A DNA stretch of 64,000 nucleotides from Myotis daubentonii (taxonomy: Eukaryota > Chordata > Mammalia > Chiroptera > Vespertilionidae), in the NCBI RefSeq assembly GCF_963259705.1, contig NC_081844.1, positions 14,927,715 through 14,991,714 on the forward strand. The letters run 5' to 3'. Below, in pieces: positions 44,480 to 56,611 of the stretch; the stretch's first letter is position 1; each line of letters opens with the position of its first letter. The position numbers were made by a program, and so were the translations under genes. The notes under the pieces were generated by a model, which was not told where the DNA came from, searched no databases, and saw only the letters and a program-made list of their open reading frames with translations.

Positions 44480-45660
44480 GCTGCCAATGATTCTTTGTCT
44501 TATAATGGGCTCTGGCACACGGGTCTGGCTGGAAGTGTGTGGCACTCTCAGAATAGATCATTGGAAGTTTAGTAAAGGAACTCTTTACAAAAGGTGTGAA
44601 GGGTTTAGGAAAAGCAGGAGGGGATGATGCAGTAGAAACACAGTGAGTAGGAAGGGCTGCGTCTGCTGGGGGCAGGAGGGGCCCTGCTCCTGAGCAGAGG
44701 CTGAAAGGGAACGTGGAGGGAGCAGGTGCTGGGAAGCAGCCGGAAGAGCGGGATGGAGAGGCAGGGGACAGGGTTTGGGATGTGGCCACTGGCAGAGAGG
44801 CAGCCAGGAAAGCAGCCCTGAAACCTTGTGCTGCTCTGGCACCCACACTGTGACACCCCGTGGTGGACAGCAAAGTCAGGAAAACGCCTCTGTTACCTCC
44901 TCCCTCTCCCTTCCCACCCAAGGCCCCATGGAAAGGCCATAAAATATATTCCTGAAAGACCAATGACCATGCTGGAGTTTTTTTAATGAGATTGTATGAT
45001 CAGAAAAAGCAAAGCAAGGAAGCCCCAGACCAGACCATCAGAAGCAGAGAGCAGCCCTTTCTGAGAGCGTCTCAGAGGAGCTCCCAGCTTGGGGCCAATC
45101 CTCTGGGCCACAATGAAAGGGAATGAACTCTTTTCTTGATTTCAGCCGGCCCCAAAAGTTCTGGATTTGGGCTCACAGGTTCCTTGTAATATATTCCCAG
45201 CATTTCCATCAATGATATGTCTTCTCACTAGATCTCTGCTCCCCTTTGCTCGGCAGATTTAGCTCTGGAGCCTTTCTGGAGTCACGGGCCAGTTGGGACT
45301 CCCATCCCCACACTCCTCTGTCCACTCTGGGCACCTCTCTGCCCAGGACAGAACTGCGGGCCACACTCAGTGAGCTCCATGCCCGCGGGGGCTTCTAAGT
45401 GTGGGGGAGAGTCGACGTCTGGAGAGGGAGACACACGGGGCCCAACGCACCGGCCTTCGACACTAGGCACACGCTCTCCTCATTTTGCCCACATCCCATC
45501 CGCACACCTTGAAGAAAACCATGACAAATGACAGGTCCCGCCCACCAAGAAGTCCAGAGAGAAAACAGACGCATTTAACCGAAGAAAAAATCCAGGCCAA
45601 CTGTTTACACAAACCCAATAGGCGGTGACGTGCACCGCACGCACCACTCTGTACCTTGTT
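44480..45660. other. Unique flanking DNA
   Basis: No transposon, RNA or exon is recognised. Long minus-strand open frames (up to 202 codons, 44,355-44,963) overlap the SINE and GC-rich sequence and look like chance. Confidence 0.45.
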
Positions 45661-45663
45661 TTC

Positions 45664-45948
45664 TCATCCTGTATTTTATTTTATTTTTATTTTTTTTATT
45701 GTTTAAGGTATTACAAATAGTAGTATATATGTCTCTTCTCCCCCAACCCCCGCACTGACCTCCGCCCCCTGCCCCCCCGCCTCCCCTGCCCCCTGGCACT
45801 TGCCCTTGTCCCCCCGCCCCGCCCCCAGTGTCTTGCATCTGTTGGTTGTGCTTATATGCATGCATACAAGTCCTTCAGTTGATCTCTTACCCCCGCAACC
45901 CTCCCCTACCTTCCTGCTGTAGTTTGACAGTGTTCATCCTGTATTTTA
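45664..45948 (-). mobile_element. Truncated bat L1 3' end, minus strand, 15-bp target duplication
   Basis: The element (45679-45933) begins with a T-rich A-tail complement and contains the C-rich reverse of the G-rich 3' UTR also seen at 42.0 kb. TCATCCTGTATTTTA flanks it exactly at 45664-45678 and 45934-45948. It holds only about 255 bp, so it is severely 5'-truncated. Confidence 0.93.
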
Positions 45949-45954
45949 AACATT

Positions 45955-46475
45955 ACATGTAGGATTTCCATATCAGTACCTAGAAAACCTTCCTTAGTCT
46001 TGTTTTGTTTTTTTTGTTTACAACTATATATTATTTCATAGCACTGATGTACCATGGTTTATTTAAACATCCCCTTACTGGTAGGTAATTTAGGTTGTAT
46101 TATCCAACTTTCTACTCTTTACTAATCCTACAGGTAGATGATAAATGGTCATTCAAAGTAGTTTTATTTTATATTTATCTTATTACTAGAGGCCCAGTGC
46201 ACAAAATTCGTGCACTGGTAGGGTCCCTAGTGGCTGCCGGCTGCCGGCCAGGGCCTCCCTCCCTTTCCCGGCTGGCCCCACCCTCTGGTTGAACTCCTGG
46301 ACAACTCCCAGTCGAGGGGACAATTTGCATACTATGCTTTTATTAGATAGGATGAGTGAAGTTGAACAACTTTTCAAGTGTTTAAGAGCCATTTGTGTGT
46401 GGGGTTTTTTCTGTAAGCAGTCAGTTTATATCTTTCCTGTTTTTTCCATTTGGTTGTTGGTCTCTTACTGTCAAT
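45955..46475 (-). repeat. Old L1 fragment, minus strand, split by a Helitron
   Basis: CATGGTTTATTTAAACATCC...CTTACTGGTAGG and, after the Helitron, GAACAACTTTTCAAGTGTTT...CATTTGTGTG are the reverse complement of L1 ORF2 to 3' UTR text. Confidence 0.65.
46186..46352 (-). mobile_element. Small Helitron, 167 bp, minus strand
   Basis: It begins CTAGAGGCCCAGTGCACAAA with the reversed hairpin (GTGCACAAAATTCGTGCAC) and ends TTTTATTAGATAGGA, the reversed TC 5' end. Only about 100 bases of interior remain. It lies inside the minus-strand L1. Confidence 0.93.
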
Positions 46476-46479
46476 AGGA

Positions 46480-48426
46480 ATCCAACGTCTAAATTTAGAG
46501 GCTAAAAAGTATAGACTTAAAACTTGTTAAAGCCCACACTCATGATTTCTGCACTAAAATACAATGTAACTGTATTTAGATGACAAATTAACTCCACTGA
46601 CTTAAAACACAGGGCCTTTTTATCTTTATAAATTTAACTTATAAAATATGTACAGTGCTAAGACCATCACATTTCATAGACTTTTACAACTTGAAAACTA
46701 GAGGAAGCCTTGCCATGATTTAATTATGTTGCTTCATTGTATAGTTATAACCAAGAGAAATCAAGACAAGTAGCCTTAGTTAACAGAACCAAAATCTCCG
46801 GATGACGTGCCCAACTATCTTTGTATTCTACTTTGTTGCTCCTTTTAATCTGCTACTAGAGAAACCAGGATTGTGTGTCCTTGGCCAAAAGTTTCTTTGT
46901 GTGAGATATGTGAATAGCGAGCACTAACCCTTCAAAGTCAGCCTTGGCAGCTGAGCTGTCTTGCTGGGTGCCTCTCCTAACTGCTCCCATCATGCTCCCA
47001 ACCTTGACCTTCAGCCCCCATAAAGGGAAGAGTTTGTCAACACTAGATAGACAAACAAATATTTGGAATTTATCCCCAGTGATGGATGGGACAGAACAAG
47101 GCAGCGGGCACAGGGGTGGCCAGGAGAACTTCCCAGAGTCCGGCACTGTGCTGCATCCCGCCATCCAGGGTAAACACGCAGCTCAGGGAAATTTTGGGCC
47201 CTTGGCCCTTTGCCTTCATGGCTGATCCTCTATAAAGCAAGAGTGATATTTGATGAGAAACAAAAGATTTGAGCAAACCAGATAATAATCACATGCTGAG
47301 AATAGATATAGGAGCTTAATTGTCGAGATCCTGGATTAACAAATGGTATGAGCTGCAAGACTCCGAATGCAGGGTGCCCGGCCTACTCTGAGTCCGGGCT
47401 GAGTCAGGAGGAACCAGAGGCCAAGCTGCTCCTCACAGAAGGAATTGTGCATTCCCACGGGTCTCAGAAGACACACAGATATTCCCGTGCCAGACTGAGA
47501 GCTAGAAAGGCTGTCTTGATGGGGTGGTGAGTTGTGCCATGAAGGAGAGTAGCAGAGCGTCCGTGATGGATCATTAGTGGGCTGTCCTAGCCGCAGCCCA
47601 GCAGACACGGCGACCGGGGTCAGCACTGCCCTGTGCAGCCGGCGGCCTGTGCACGGCCCCAGCACTGTCTGCAGGCCCGCAGATGCCCTAATCCAGCCTG
47701 CCCGTCACCAGCCAAATTCCGGGGGGGGGGCGGGGGGAAAGGGTTGTTCTGTAAGGGCACCTGCAGGGCTGCCAGAGAGGACACCTATTTCTAATGCAGG
47801 CAAAGGTGTCATGTTAGACTACTGGCCCCCGGGAGAATCCCCCCGGCCCCCCCCCCCCCCAGAACTCCTCTGTGAGCACCTTCCCAGGAACAGTGTCCCA
47901 GGGGACCTGTGTGCTCACTGGAGTCTGAGAGGCAAGGCGAACACGTTTCACTTTGCAGAAGGGGAGACGGCACACAGGAGAGTATCTGTGCTTAGAGAAG
48001 AGGTGGGAGTGCTCTTGGGCCTCCTGGGTTGTAGCCCTTTCCTGGCTTTTCCGGACTAATAACCTTTTGTTATCTCCGATCTATTTTATCACAGAAACAC
48101 AGCCAAGGACACATGGCCTGGATCCCTGCTGCTTTCAGAGTTCAAAGGCTCCTGGAATCCTCAAGACTTGTGACATAGTTTCCAAAACTCCTGTTCACTT
48201 CTGAATGGGGATCCTCGATTCTCTCGGACCCAGAGCCATGGAGTTGCCCCTGGCCTGCTCCTGCTCAGAGTTCCAACCCTCGGATTCTAGCTAGATCCCA
48301 GGGCTAGGCGTGTGGAAGAAGACTGTGGTGCACATGTGTGTCTGTATGTGTGTCATAGTGCTTCACATGCATGAGGTGAGGGCGACGAGTAGGGCAGACA
48401 ACATCACACTGCATATGCAACTTGCT
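46480..48426. other. Unique flanking DNA
   Basis: No young transposon is present. G and C runs lie at about 47,719-47,728 and 47,848-47,861. A 160-codon open frame (47,577-48,059) crosses GC-rich sequence and these homopolymers, and encodes nothing recognisable. Confidence 0.45.
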
Positions 48427-48658
48427 CTTCTACTTGTCTTTTTTTTATTTTTATTGATTCTGAGATGAAGGGAGACAGAGAGAGAGAGAGATGATAGAGA
48501 ATCATTGATTGGTTGCCTCCTGCACGCCCCACACTGGGGATGGAGCCACAGCTCGGGCATGTGCCCTCACCTGGAATTGAACCAAGCCCTTTTGGTTCAT
48601 AGGTTGACGCTCAACTGAGCCACTGAACCACACTGGCCAGGCTTCTACTTGTCTTTTT
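48427..48658 (-). repeat. Ves-type SINE, minus strand, 17-bp target duplication
   Basis: It has the reverse of a Ves body with a T-rich left end. CTTCTACTTGTCTTTTT flanks it exactly at 48427-48443 and 48642-48658. Confidence 0.95.
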
Positions 48659-48761
48659 ATTTAGGGTTTTACCACTCTCCTAAGGATCTAAGCCACCCAC
48701 TTAGCCTGCCATACAGTCCCAAAGAGCCTGCCCCTAAATTCTCTTTACACTCCTAGCTGTG

Positions 48762-49216
48762 CAGATTGTACTTCTTATTTTTACATTAAAAAATTTTTAT
48801 TGGTTGATTTTAGAAAGAGAGAGAGAGAGACATCGATTTGTTGTTCCATTCATTTATGCATTGATTGACTGATTCTTGTATGTGCCCTGACCGGGGATTG
48901 AACCCTCAACCTGGGCATATCGGGACAACACCAGTGGTCGGCAAACCGCGGCTCCCAAGCCACATGCGGCTCTTTGGCCCCTTGAGTGTGGCTCTTCCAC
49001 AAAATACCATATTTGGGTGCGCATGTACAGTGCGATTGAAACTTCGTGGCCCATGCACAGAAGTATTTCGTGGAAGAGCAGGTATTTTGTGGAAGAGCCG
49101 CACTGAAGGGGCCAAAGAGCCACATGTGGCTCAAGAGCCGCGGTTTGCCGAGCCTCAGTTTTCCGACCACTGCCCTAACCCATTGACCTACCAGGCCAGG
49201 GCCAGATTGTACTTCT
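48762..49216 (-). repeat. Ves-type SINE, minus strand, split by a hAT element
   Basis: A T-rich left end (TTAAAAAATTTTTATTGGTT) leads to GGGGATTGAACCCTCAACC. It is interrupted at 48932-49172 and ends ACCTACCAGGCCAGGG. CAGATTGTACTTCT flanks it at 48762-48775 and 49203-49216. Confidence 0.93.
48932..49172. mobile_element. Non-autonomous hAT element inside the SINE, 241 bp
   Basis: The left end is CAGTGGTCGGCAAACCGCGG and the right end is CCGCGGTTTGCCGAGCC, then an extra stretch to TTCCGACCACTG. The interior holds several AGAGCC(G/A)CA-type words. Flanking 8-mers do not match clearly, so the duplication is lost or the ends were altered. Confidence 0.82.
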
Positions 49217-49261
49217 AAACTTGGAATGGCTTTCAACCTAAGTTGTTCCATTGTTGATACA

Positions 49262-49267
<6 letters not shown>

Positions 49268-49312
<45 letters not shown>
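49268..49312. repeat. (CT)n microsatellite
   Basis: About 22 uninterrupted CT units, not attached to a visible SINE. Confidence 0.95.
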
Positions 49313-49314
<2 letters not shown>

Positions 49315-49531
49315 ATAACTTTACTCATTACTGCTAAATGATGCCCAGTCTATGGGAATAGAGAGAACGTTTTGAGGTAAAAGTATCAAGGTGGGAATTC
49401 AGAGTCCAAAAGCCTAGCTACAATGCATCAGTTTGGAGTAGCCAGCATCATCCAGCAGTTTAACTTTCAGTTCACCACTTCTCAGGGAAAAGCCAAGCTT
49501 TCTCCTTAGTATTTTCTCATTATCTCGTTCT

Positions 49532-49587
<56 letters not shown>

Positions 49588-49690
49588 CTCCCTCCTCCAC
49601 TTTCCCCTCCCACTTTCCCTTTCCCGCTCTCCCTCCCTCCCCATCCTTCTCCCCATCCTTCTCCATCTCTCCCCCTGCCACCAGGGAGGA
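49532..49690. repeat. (CT)n microsatellite with C/T-rich flank
   Basis: About 25 CT units at 49,533-49,583 are followed by about 100 bases of CCCTCC-rich pyrimidine tract. A minus-strand open frame rich in Arg-Glu across it is a repeat artefact. Confidence 0.93.
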
Positions 49691-49699
49691 CCTCCTTTT

Positions 49700-50815
49700 C
49701 TTCTCTGAGCTGAACATGACTTCCAGGCTCTCCTTTGTGAGTCCCGGGAAAAAGAGAAAGGCAGGGGACAGGTGTCCACAGCAGGCTTCCCACCGTGAAA
49801 GCCTCTTCCCGAACAGGCGCTCCCCCGTCCGTCTCCCTCCTCCTGGTCCAAGGGGGGGCTGGCTCCCTCCCTCGCGGCTGGGGCCTGGGGACCTGGCTCA
49901 TGCACAGGGGCCACCTGGTCTCTGCCGCTGACGGCCCTGGCCAGCTGGCCCTGGTCAGGAAGCCACTGGATTCTGTCCCTGCTCACACCCCCTCCTTTCT
50001 CCTCCCTCCCACTTCCAGCCATTTGTCAGGGAGGCGGAAGATGTTGAAGAATGTCTACCAGATAGTCTTTATTAAAACAAAAGGCAGGAGGGGCAGCTAT
50101 TTTCTTAGCCTCGGAGAGTCAGGGTGGCAGGAGAAGTTTAAGAAAGTTGAGGTCTTGCATGGTTGTGCTGGAGAAAAAAGCAAGACCCTACCAAGGGAAG
50201 AGGAGCAGGGCTGGTGGCCTTGGTACTTCCTCTCTGCAGCCAGGGCAACACATTTTCCTCTCTCTCTTCTCTCACTCACTTTGCTTCAGAGTAAGGAGAG
50301 GTTTCCCCCTCCCCCAGGGAGACTCATTAATAACTGAGTTACAGGGAATGAGAAGAGAGGAAGGAGAAATTTCCCAACAGAAGGCAGCTGGGGCCAGCCC
50401 AAACCATGCCTCATTGTTTTGATCTGTCAGTTCACCTCTCTGAATCTTAATTCCCTTGGATCTAAAATGATGGTGATGCCAGCGATCCAATCCACTGCAG
50501 AGGGATAACAAAAGAACCACAGTAGATAATCTATGTGAGAGAATTTTTTTAAAAGTATAGGTTAATCTAAGATATCAAGTTATTATTTTAAGTGCTTTGT
50601 GGGGAAAAAAGCCTGAATAAGAATTCTTCACCAGCCAGAGTTTCCAATGAAGGTAGGGAGACAAGCCACATGCGCACAGCTAGCAGCTAACAATCTGAGG
50701 GGCACAGGGGGGAGGAACAGATGAGTGGGGCCGGCGCGGATGAGGAGACACAGACCTGAGAGCGGTCCAGACACAGAGCAAAGAGTGATTTGGGGAGGTC
50801 TCATTGCACAGATGG
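49700..50815. other. Unique flanking DNA
   Basis: No gene or young transposon is recognised. Open frames up to 180 codons (49,795-50,337) are not supported by homology. Confidence 0.4.
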
Positions 50816-50818
50816 GAG

Positions 50819-51237
50819 TTATTATGGGTTGAATGGTGTCTCCCCCAAAAGATACGCTGAAGTCCTCACCCTCAGGACCTATTGCGAAATAGGCTCCTTG
50901 CGGATGCAATTATTCCGGATGAGGTCACAGTGCCTTAGGGTGGGCCCTGAATCCCACATGGCCGGTGTCCTCACAAGAAGGGCAAGGAGAGCACACGCAC
51001 ACACGCACAGGGAGAGCTGGCCCTGTGCTGACACAGCTGCGAGGCAGGGAGCCAAGGACTGCCGGCCACCACCAGCGCGAGGAAGGGGTGAGGAAGAATG
51101 CTCCCCACAGGATCTAGATGGACCAGGGCCCCCCTGACACCTTGCTCTCAGATTCGGGTCCCCAGAACTGCGAGACAACGAATTTCTGTTGGGATAAGCT
51201 CTCCAGTGTGTGGCACTTTGTCACAGCAGGCCTAACA
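50819..51237 (+). repeat. MaLR-type LTR (solo), approximate limits
   Basis: GGGTTGAATGGTGTCTCCCCC ... CCTTAGGGTGGGCCCTGAATC ... GTCCTCACAAGAAGGGC ... AACTGCGAGACAACGAATTTC ... TGGCACTTTGTCACAGCAGG follows the order of a mammalian MaLR LTR. No internal genes are present. The subfamily is not decided. Confidence 0.65.
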
Positions 51238-51239
51238 CA

Positions 51240-52270
51240 TGCATACGGAGCTGAGCAGGGCCCGAGAGCTGGGCTGCGTCCCCACAGCGCAGCGGAGGAG
51301 AGAGGACAGTGTGTGATGGTAGGTCACGGAGGGGGGAGGCGGGGAGCTTCCCCAGTCAAGTTAATCATTTCCCAGTATGCTGCAGCACACTGGAGTAATG
51401 CCTGTGTTCCTGTGGATAAGATCAATAATCTCTATTTTACTATCTAGTAATCGGAATTATCGTAACTTTGCTACCTAGCATATTTGGCTTGGCTGCACAA
51501 ACTCCTTTTAAACGACTTCTCCTTGCCTACTGTCTATTTACTGCCCATGAAGTATCAGGCTGACCCTGTTCTTATTTTCTTTTTAAATCCACGTTTAGCT
51601 TCCAGGTTCATTGATTCTCAGTCCTGAGTGGCACCCAATTTCCTGGTGAATTTTGACATTTAGCTGTGAGGAGAGCAGTGCCAAAGGACAAGAAACCCCC
51701 AAAGCACCACGAGCTCTGCTTGACACGCACCAGATTGTGCTTCAAGGAAATCCTGTTCCCTGGAGAAGCTGTTAAGCTCTGCTGGACCAGCACCTACCTC
51801 AAGAAAGGCCTAAGAGCCATATTTACACATCAGCTGTCAGAGATCCAAAGTAGCCATTAGTAATGATTAGGTAAATAGAGTAACTTCAAATGTCCCTGAA
51901 TACATATTTGCAGGATGATAGGCCATCGGGTGAGGTGTTCCTCTTTTCAGTAAGCCCAGCTTTCGCAAATGACATTCTGTTGAGGTTACAAGCGCGCTGG
52001 ACAAGACCGCCCCCATTTCGGCGCATTACCAGTTAACGTGTCACGGTTGTATCTGATCCTGTCTTAGCTTTCTTTGGGTCCCTAAGGGTGGCACAGAGTA
52101 TGTAGCATTTATCCAGGGCGAGGCTCAGGACACTGAACGATATAAGTTTTAGTGCAGAGGGCCTACTCAGGTGTCCCCAAAGGTCAGTGATGGATGTCTA
52201 TGTGCTATTCTCATTGTTTCAGAAAGTCTAACAGAAATCACTCATTTACACTCAAGTAACCACTAGGTCT
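51240..52270. other. Unique flanking DNA
   Basis: GATGATAGG and TTTAGCT(G/T)TGAGGAGAGCAG words recur: a stretch at about 51,650-51,705 resembles 52,605-52,655 (ATTTTGACATTTAGC...GGACAAGAAAC). No exon is recognised. Confidence 0.4.
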
Positions 52271-52274
52271 AACT

Positions 52275-52520
52275 CAACTATGCATTATAAAAGTAAAGAG
52301 TTTAGAGTCTGTAGCCAGACTGCTTATAATTCAACTCACTAGCTGTGAAATCAGGTCCAATTTATTCAGCCTCTCCTCATCCGTAAATACAGTTAGCAAC
52401 AGTATGTACATCGTATGATGGTTGTGGGGCTTACCTGCTTTGAAGTACAGAAGCCATGTTGGGGAGGGCCTGGCATACAGTACGTTCCTGATAAGGGCTT
52501 ATTCTGACTTTTATTTCTAG
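52275..52520 (+). repeat. MIR SINE
   Basis: CTCACTAGCTGTGAAATCAGG ... CAGCCTCTCCTCATCCGTAAA ... GAGGGCCTGGCATACAGTACG matches the MIR core and 3' end in order. Confidence 0.8.
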
Positions 52521-52892
52521 CTAAATTACATGAATTCCAGCCAGTTATGTTAAGCTAATCAGAAACTCTACCTGGAAATGGCATGTGTCTCAGCATTTTG
52601 AATTTTGACGTTTAGCTTTGAGGAGAGCAGGACCAAATGACAAGAAACTCCTAAAATTAATTTCTATAATTATTAAAAATAACTTATTTCTATGATATCT
52701 CTTAGAACCTGATTTGTATAAGGAAGAAAAAAGGAGTCATTCGTGGTGAAAATATTGAAAATGTCTGTGTTTTGGAGTTTTTAAAAAGATTTTCTTATTT
52801 ACATTGTGTCAACACAACGTCCAAGTCCTTTAAGGAAACACCCACTCAGAAAACCCAGTCTCTGAAGCACAATAATCCTAATATATTTATTA

Positions 52893-52926
52893 TCATTATA
52901 TTATTATTATTATTATTATTATTATT
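52893..52926. repeat. (ATT)n microsatellite
   Basis: About 11 ATT units. A run of 13 G lies downstream at 53,044-53,056. Confidence 0.9.
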
Positions 52927-53589
52927 AAGTCACTTAGCAATTGGACACAGACTCTAATTCTGGCTCTCTCTGTATCCCATTAAAATATCCAAGGAGAATA
53001 TAAAAATAAAAATGAATACTGACTGACATTAATACTAAAATCTGGGGGGGGGGGGGAATCTCCACTAGATAAGGCAGATGGAGGTAAAGAGAAGGAAAAA
53101 CTACGCAGAATGACAAGGAACTTAGAATTCAAACGGCCAAAACTAAAACCCACCCTGGAGGGCATATTCGCAGAGCCGATGCTGTAGACAATGTCGGCAT
53201 CATTCAAGACTAGAGAGCTTTCCTGTAGCCCTTGAAACTGAGCCAGGTGCCTTTTCGGACATTGTCTGAGTTCCCAGTGCAGCCTCTGCATTCTTCCACC
53301 AGGGCACTGCTATATCACATTGTTACTATCTGTTTATAAGTCTAAGTCTAAATCTAAATTGTAGGAGCTATTAGTGGTGAAAATGTTGAAAATCGCTATG
53401 TTTTGGAGTTTTTTAAAAAGTCCATGTTTTGCACCTCCAATAACTGTCAGAATGTCTGGCCCACAGTTGACACTCAATAAACTTAAGTTTAACTGAACTG
53501 TGCAAACTTTATGCAATGTTTTGCTAACAGTGGGCTCTCTTCTCTGCTGTACTTTCCTGGACTACTAGTTTTGTGATCCGTCAAAAGAA

Positions 53590-53700
53590 AAGAATTTGTT
53601 TACTCATTTGGTCAGTTGGTAATTTATTCACTCATTTAATTAATATCTTCTGAGTTCCCACCACTTGCCAGACGCTGTGCATGTGTTCAGCCTGTTATGA
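53590..53700 (-). repeat. L2-like fragment
   Basis: TTATTCACTCATTTAATTAAT...CTTCTGAGTTCCCACCACTTG followed by CCAGACGCTGTGCATG matches the L2 3' region (reverse). Confidence 0.5.
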
Positions 53701-55120
53701 CTTGTTTCTTTGGAACCCACGTGGATGCCTAGTGTGACTAACTCCTTTTCTGGGTTCTGAGAAATGTTTCCTGTAATAATTCATTCAAGAGCTTTTCCTA
53801 AGATCAGTGTCAAGCTCATTGGTCTATAATTTGACAACATACCTTGCTCACACCATTTCAGAATTTAGAACGAGCCACGGTTGTCCAACTCCAAACTTCT
53901 GATACTGCTCTCATTGTCTGTGCCCCTCCCAACATCACTAGCAACAACAGCTGGACAATCTCAACCGTAAGTTCTCTCTGTGGCACACAACAATCATTTA
54001 GGGCCAAAAGACTTGCAGTTATCGAGAGCAGGTACTGTATGTTTCCTCACCAAATTCAATTTTAATCCCTCTTACAGCTTACGTGGGAAGATCAGAGAAA
54101 AGAAACCAAGATTGGTGGAAAATAGAAACTGGACAGCCATGCTTCCTTGGTAACCTGACGGCAGGTTACCCACTTACCTAAGGGAGGAGACATAAATACC
54201 AAAGTTTAAATTTGTCCAAAATGAGGATTAACTGCTATAGGAATTGCCTCTTAATATAAAATAGTTATATTTTACATAATTAGAATTGAGACAAACATAA
54301 TTTGGACAACACGTATAAAAACAATACAAATCATTAGGACGTAATAACTAGAAAACTAGACAAAATACATAAAACATTTGTTTCAGATATTAGACAACAG
54401 TCATCTTAGACTCTGATTCCCTGAAAGAAGCAACACGAACTAGGTAAGCCCTACAATCATCCAATCTACTCTCTGTAGACAGCTTCCAAGCCACAGCAAA
54501 AGAAGAGGGAATCCAAACAGAGCTGGCGCTCTCATTAAGCTTAGGAGTTTGGGGAAGGTGAGGGGACCACAGTTTGTGAGGGAGAGAAGGGAGCTGTACA
54601 AAGAGAGAAAGAGAAAAGGAGTCCCAGGGACATGCAGAGATGTCTACTGGAGCCTTTGGCTGAGTACTTGGCCGCGCATGTGTGGAGTGAAATTCATGAG
54701 GCTGGGAAAAGAACCACCAGAACACAGAAGGCAAAACAATTTCTGGAGTTTACATGAAGCTAGGAACAGTTCCTGTTCCTCTCACAGTCAGGGTGTAGAG
54801 TCCCCCTAGTATACAGGGCATTGGTGGTGATGTACTGGAGCTGGCTCATGCAAGCCTGAGATAGCTGATGGTTAAATATTCAGGGATTTTGAGAGGTGTT
54901 TGCTGTCACATTGGTAGATTCTGGCCATAACAGCAAGTAAGTAAACACTAAAAATCAGGTTTGGTTTTTTGTGTGTTTTGTTTTTGTTTTTGTTTTTTGA
55001 GACAAGCTGTTACATATTTTCCAGCACACTACTAAAGCACTGGATAGAGTATTTTAAAGAACCATGCTTTAGTAGTTCAGTAGTTTTGTGCTACAACAAA
55101 ATCTACCCTTAAAAGGATCA
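53700..55120. other. Flanking DNA without recognised features
   Basis: No gene or young transposon is recognised. A T/G-rich tract (GTTTTTGTTTTTG) lies at about 54,970-55,005. Confidence 0.4.
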
Positions 55121-55126
55121 GATTGA

Positions 55127-55385
55127 GTCCTAGCTGGTTTGGCTCAGAAGATAGAGCATCGGCCTGCAGACTGAAGGGTCTGGGTTCCATTTCAGTCAAG
55201 GACATGTACCTCAGTTGCAGGCTCCTCCCTGGCCTGGGACCCCTGGTCAGGGCACATGCAGGAGGCAACCAATCAATGTGTTTCTCTCACAACGATGTTT
55301 CTCTTTGTCTTTCCCTCTCTTCCACTCTCTCTAAAAAAATCAATGGAAAAATGCCCTTGTGTGAGGATTAACAGCAACAACAACA
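55127..55385 (+). repeat. Ves SINE
   Basis: CCTAGCTGGTTTGGCTCAGA ... AATCAATGGAAAAATGCCCT ... GTGAGGATTAACAGCAACAA is a complete Ves element. Flanks share only AAAAGG-like text, so the duplication is unclear. Confidence 0.9.
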
Positions 55386-55389
55386 AAAG

Positions 55390-56200
55390 GTTGTTGATTT
55401 ACAAGTAACTTCACTTGAACTTACCTCAATCAAGGTCCAGCATTCTTGAGTGTAATACAGCAAAATCCAGCTCTTAACACAATAATATTCATAACATGAA
55501 TAGCTTTAAAGCAAATAAGTTTAATTCATTATCAAAAACCTTTCACAAAGAAAACTCGAGGCCCAGTAGATTCCACTGAATTCTAAAAACATTTAAGGAA
55601 GAAGTAAAACAAAGACTACACAAATGCTTCTAGAAAATAGAAGAGAGGAAATATTACTTAATTCAAAATGTGATGAGGCCAGCATTACCCTGCTATCAAA
55701 GCCAGAGAAGGCCATGACATGACATTACAAGGGCACTGCAGACCCAATATCCTCATAAACCCAGATATAATATCCTTGACAACATATGAATAAATCAATA
55801 TAAGGCTAATAATAAATGATCACCAAGTGTGTCTTATCCCTGGAATGCGATGTTGGCTTAACATTTGAAAATCAATCCATATAATTCACTATATTAGCAC
55901 ATTACTGAATGAAGACAGATATAGGCTCCATACTCCATGATTTCATTTATATGAAATTCTAGAAAAGGCAAAACAAGTGGCAAAAAACAGATCAGTGACT
56001 GTCTGGGCCTGGAGTGTAAAGAGGGGATGGACTGCAATGAGGAATGAGAAAACATTCGGGTATAATGGAAATATTACACTTTTTGACAGTGGAAGTAGTT
56101 ATTAGATATTTCTCAAAATTTAGCAAACTATACACTTAAAATGGGGGAATTTCATTGAATGTAAATTATGCCTCAATAAGGCTGATTTAAAATTTGCTTG
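55390..56200 (+). repeat. Old L1 pieces (ORF2 and 3' region)
   Basis: GATGAGGCCAGCATTACCCTG ... GAATGCGATGTTGGCTTAAC...ATTTGAAAATCAAT is reverse-transcriptase-region L1 text. After about 55,915 it jumps to a 3' segment (CTCCATGATTTCATTTATATG ... GTGACTGTCTGGGCC), so the middle is deleted. It is inactive. Confidence 0.75.
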
Positions 56201-56201
56201 G

Positions 56202-56432
56202 GCCCACCTGAAGTGGCTCAGTGGTTGAGCCTTGACCCATAAGCCAGGAGGTCAGAGTTCAATTACCAGTCAGGGCACATGCCTGGGTTGTGGGCTCAGT
56301 CCCCAGTAGGGGGCATGCAGAGAGCAGCCAATTAATGATTCTCTCTCATCATTGATGTTTCTCTCTCTTTCTTGCCCTTCCTCTTTGAAATCAACAAAAA
56401 TATTAAAAATAAAATAAAACAAAATAAATAAA
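56202..56432 (+). repeat. Ves-type SINE with imperfect target duplication
   Basis: GCCCACCTGAAGTGGCTCAG ... CCTCTTTGAAATCAACAAAA is the TTTGAAATCAA subfamily. Near-matching TTGCTTGGGCCCA (left) and TTGCTTAGGCCCA (right) suggest a duplication with one change. Confidence 0.87.
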
Positions 56433-56611
56433 AATTGCTTAGGCCCAAATCAGTAAATGTCCTCAGGACAAAAGCAGCTTCCATAATCCTCTTGTTTCTC
56501 TAGGCCCCCTCTTTCCCTTCCTTTTCTAGCCTACCGATGTCTTAGTACAATGTGAGCTCCCGAGGGTTGGTCCCAATGCCCTGGCTGCACCACCAGAAAT
56601 GAGAGTTGGCT

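Noticed and set aside
47577..48059. 160-codon open frame as a gene
   Set aside because: It crosses G and C homopolymers, has a low-complexity composition and no recognisable domain, and no splice or promoter context.
49414..50022. 202-codon minus-strand open frame
   Set aside because: It runs through a CT microsatellite giving Arg-Glu repeats; without the repeat only short frames remain.
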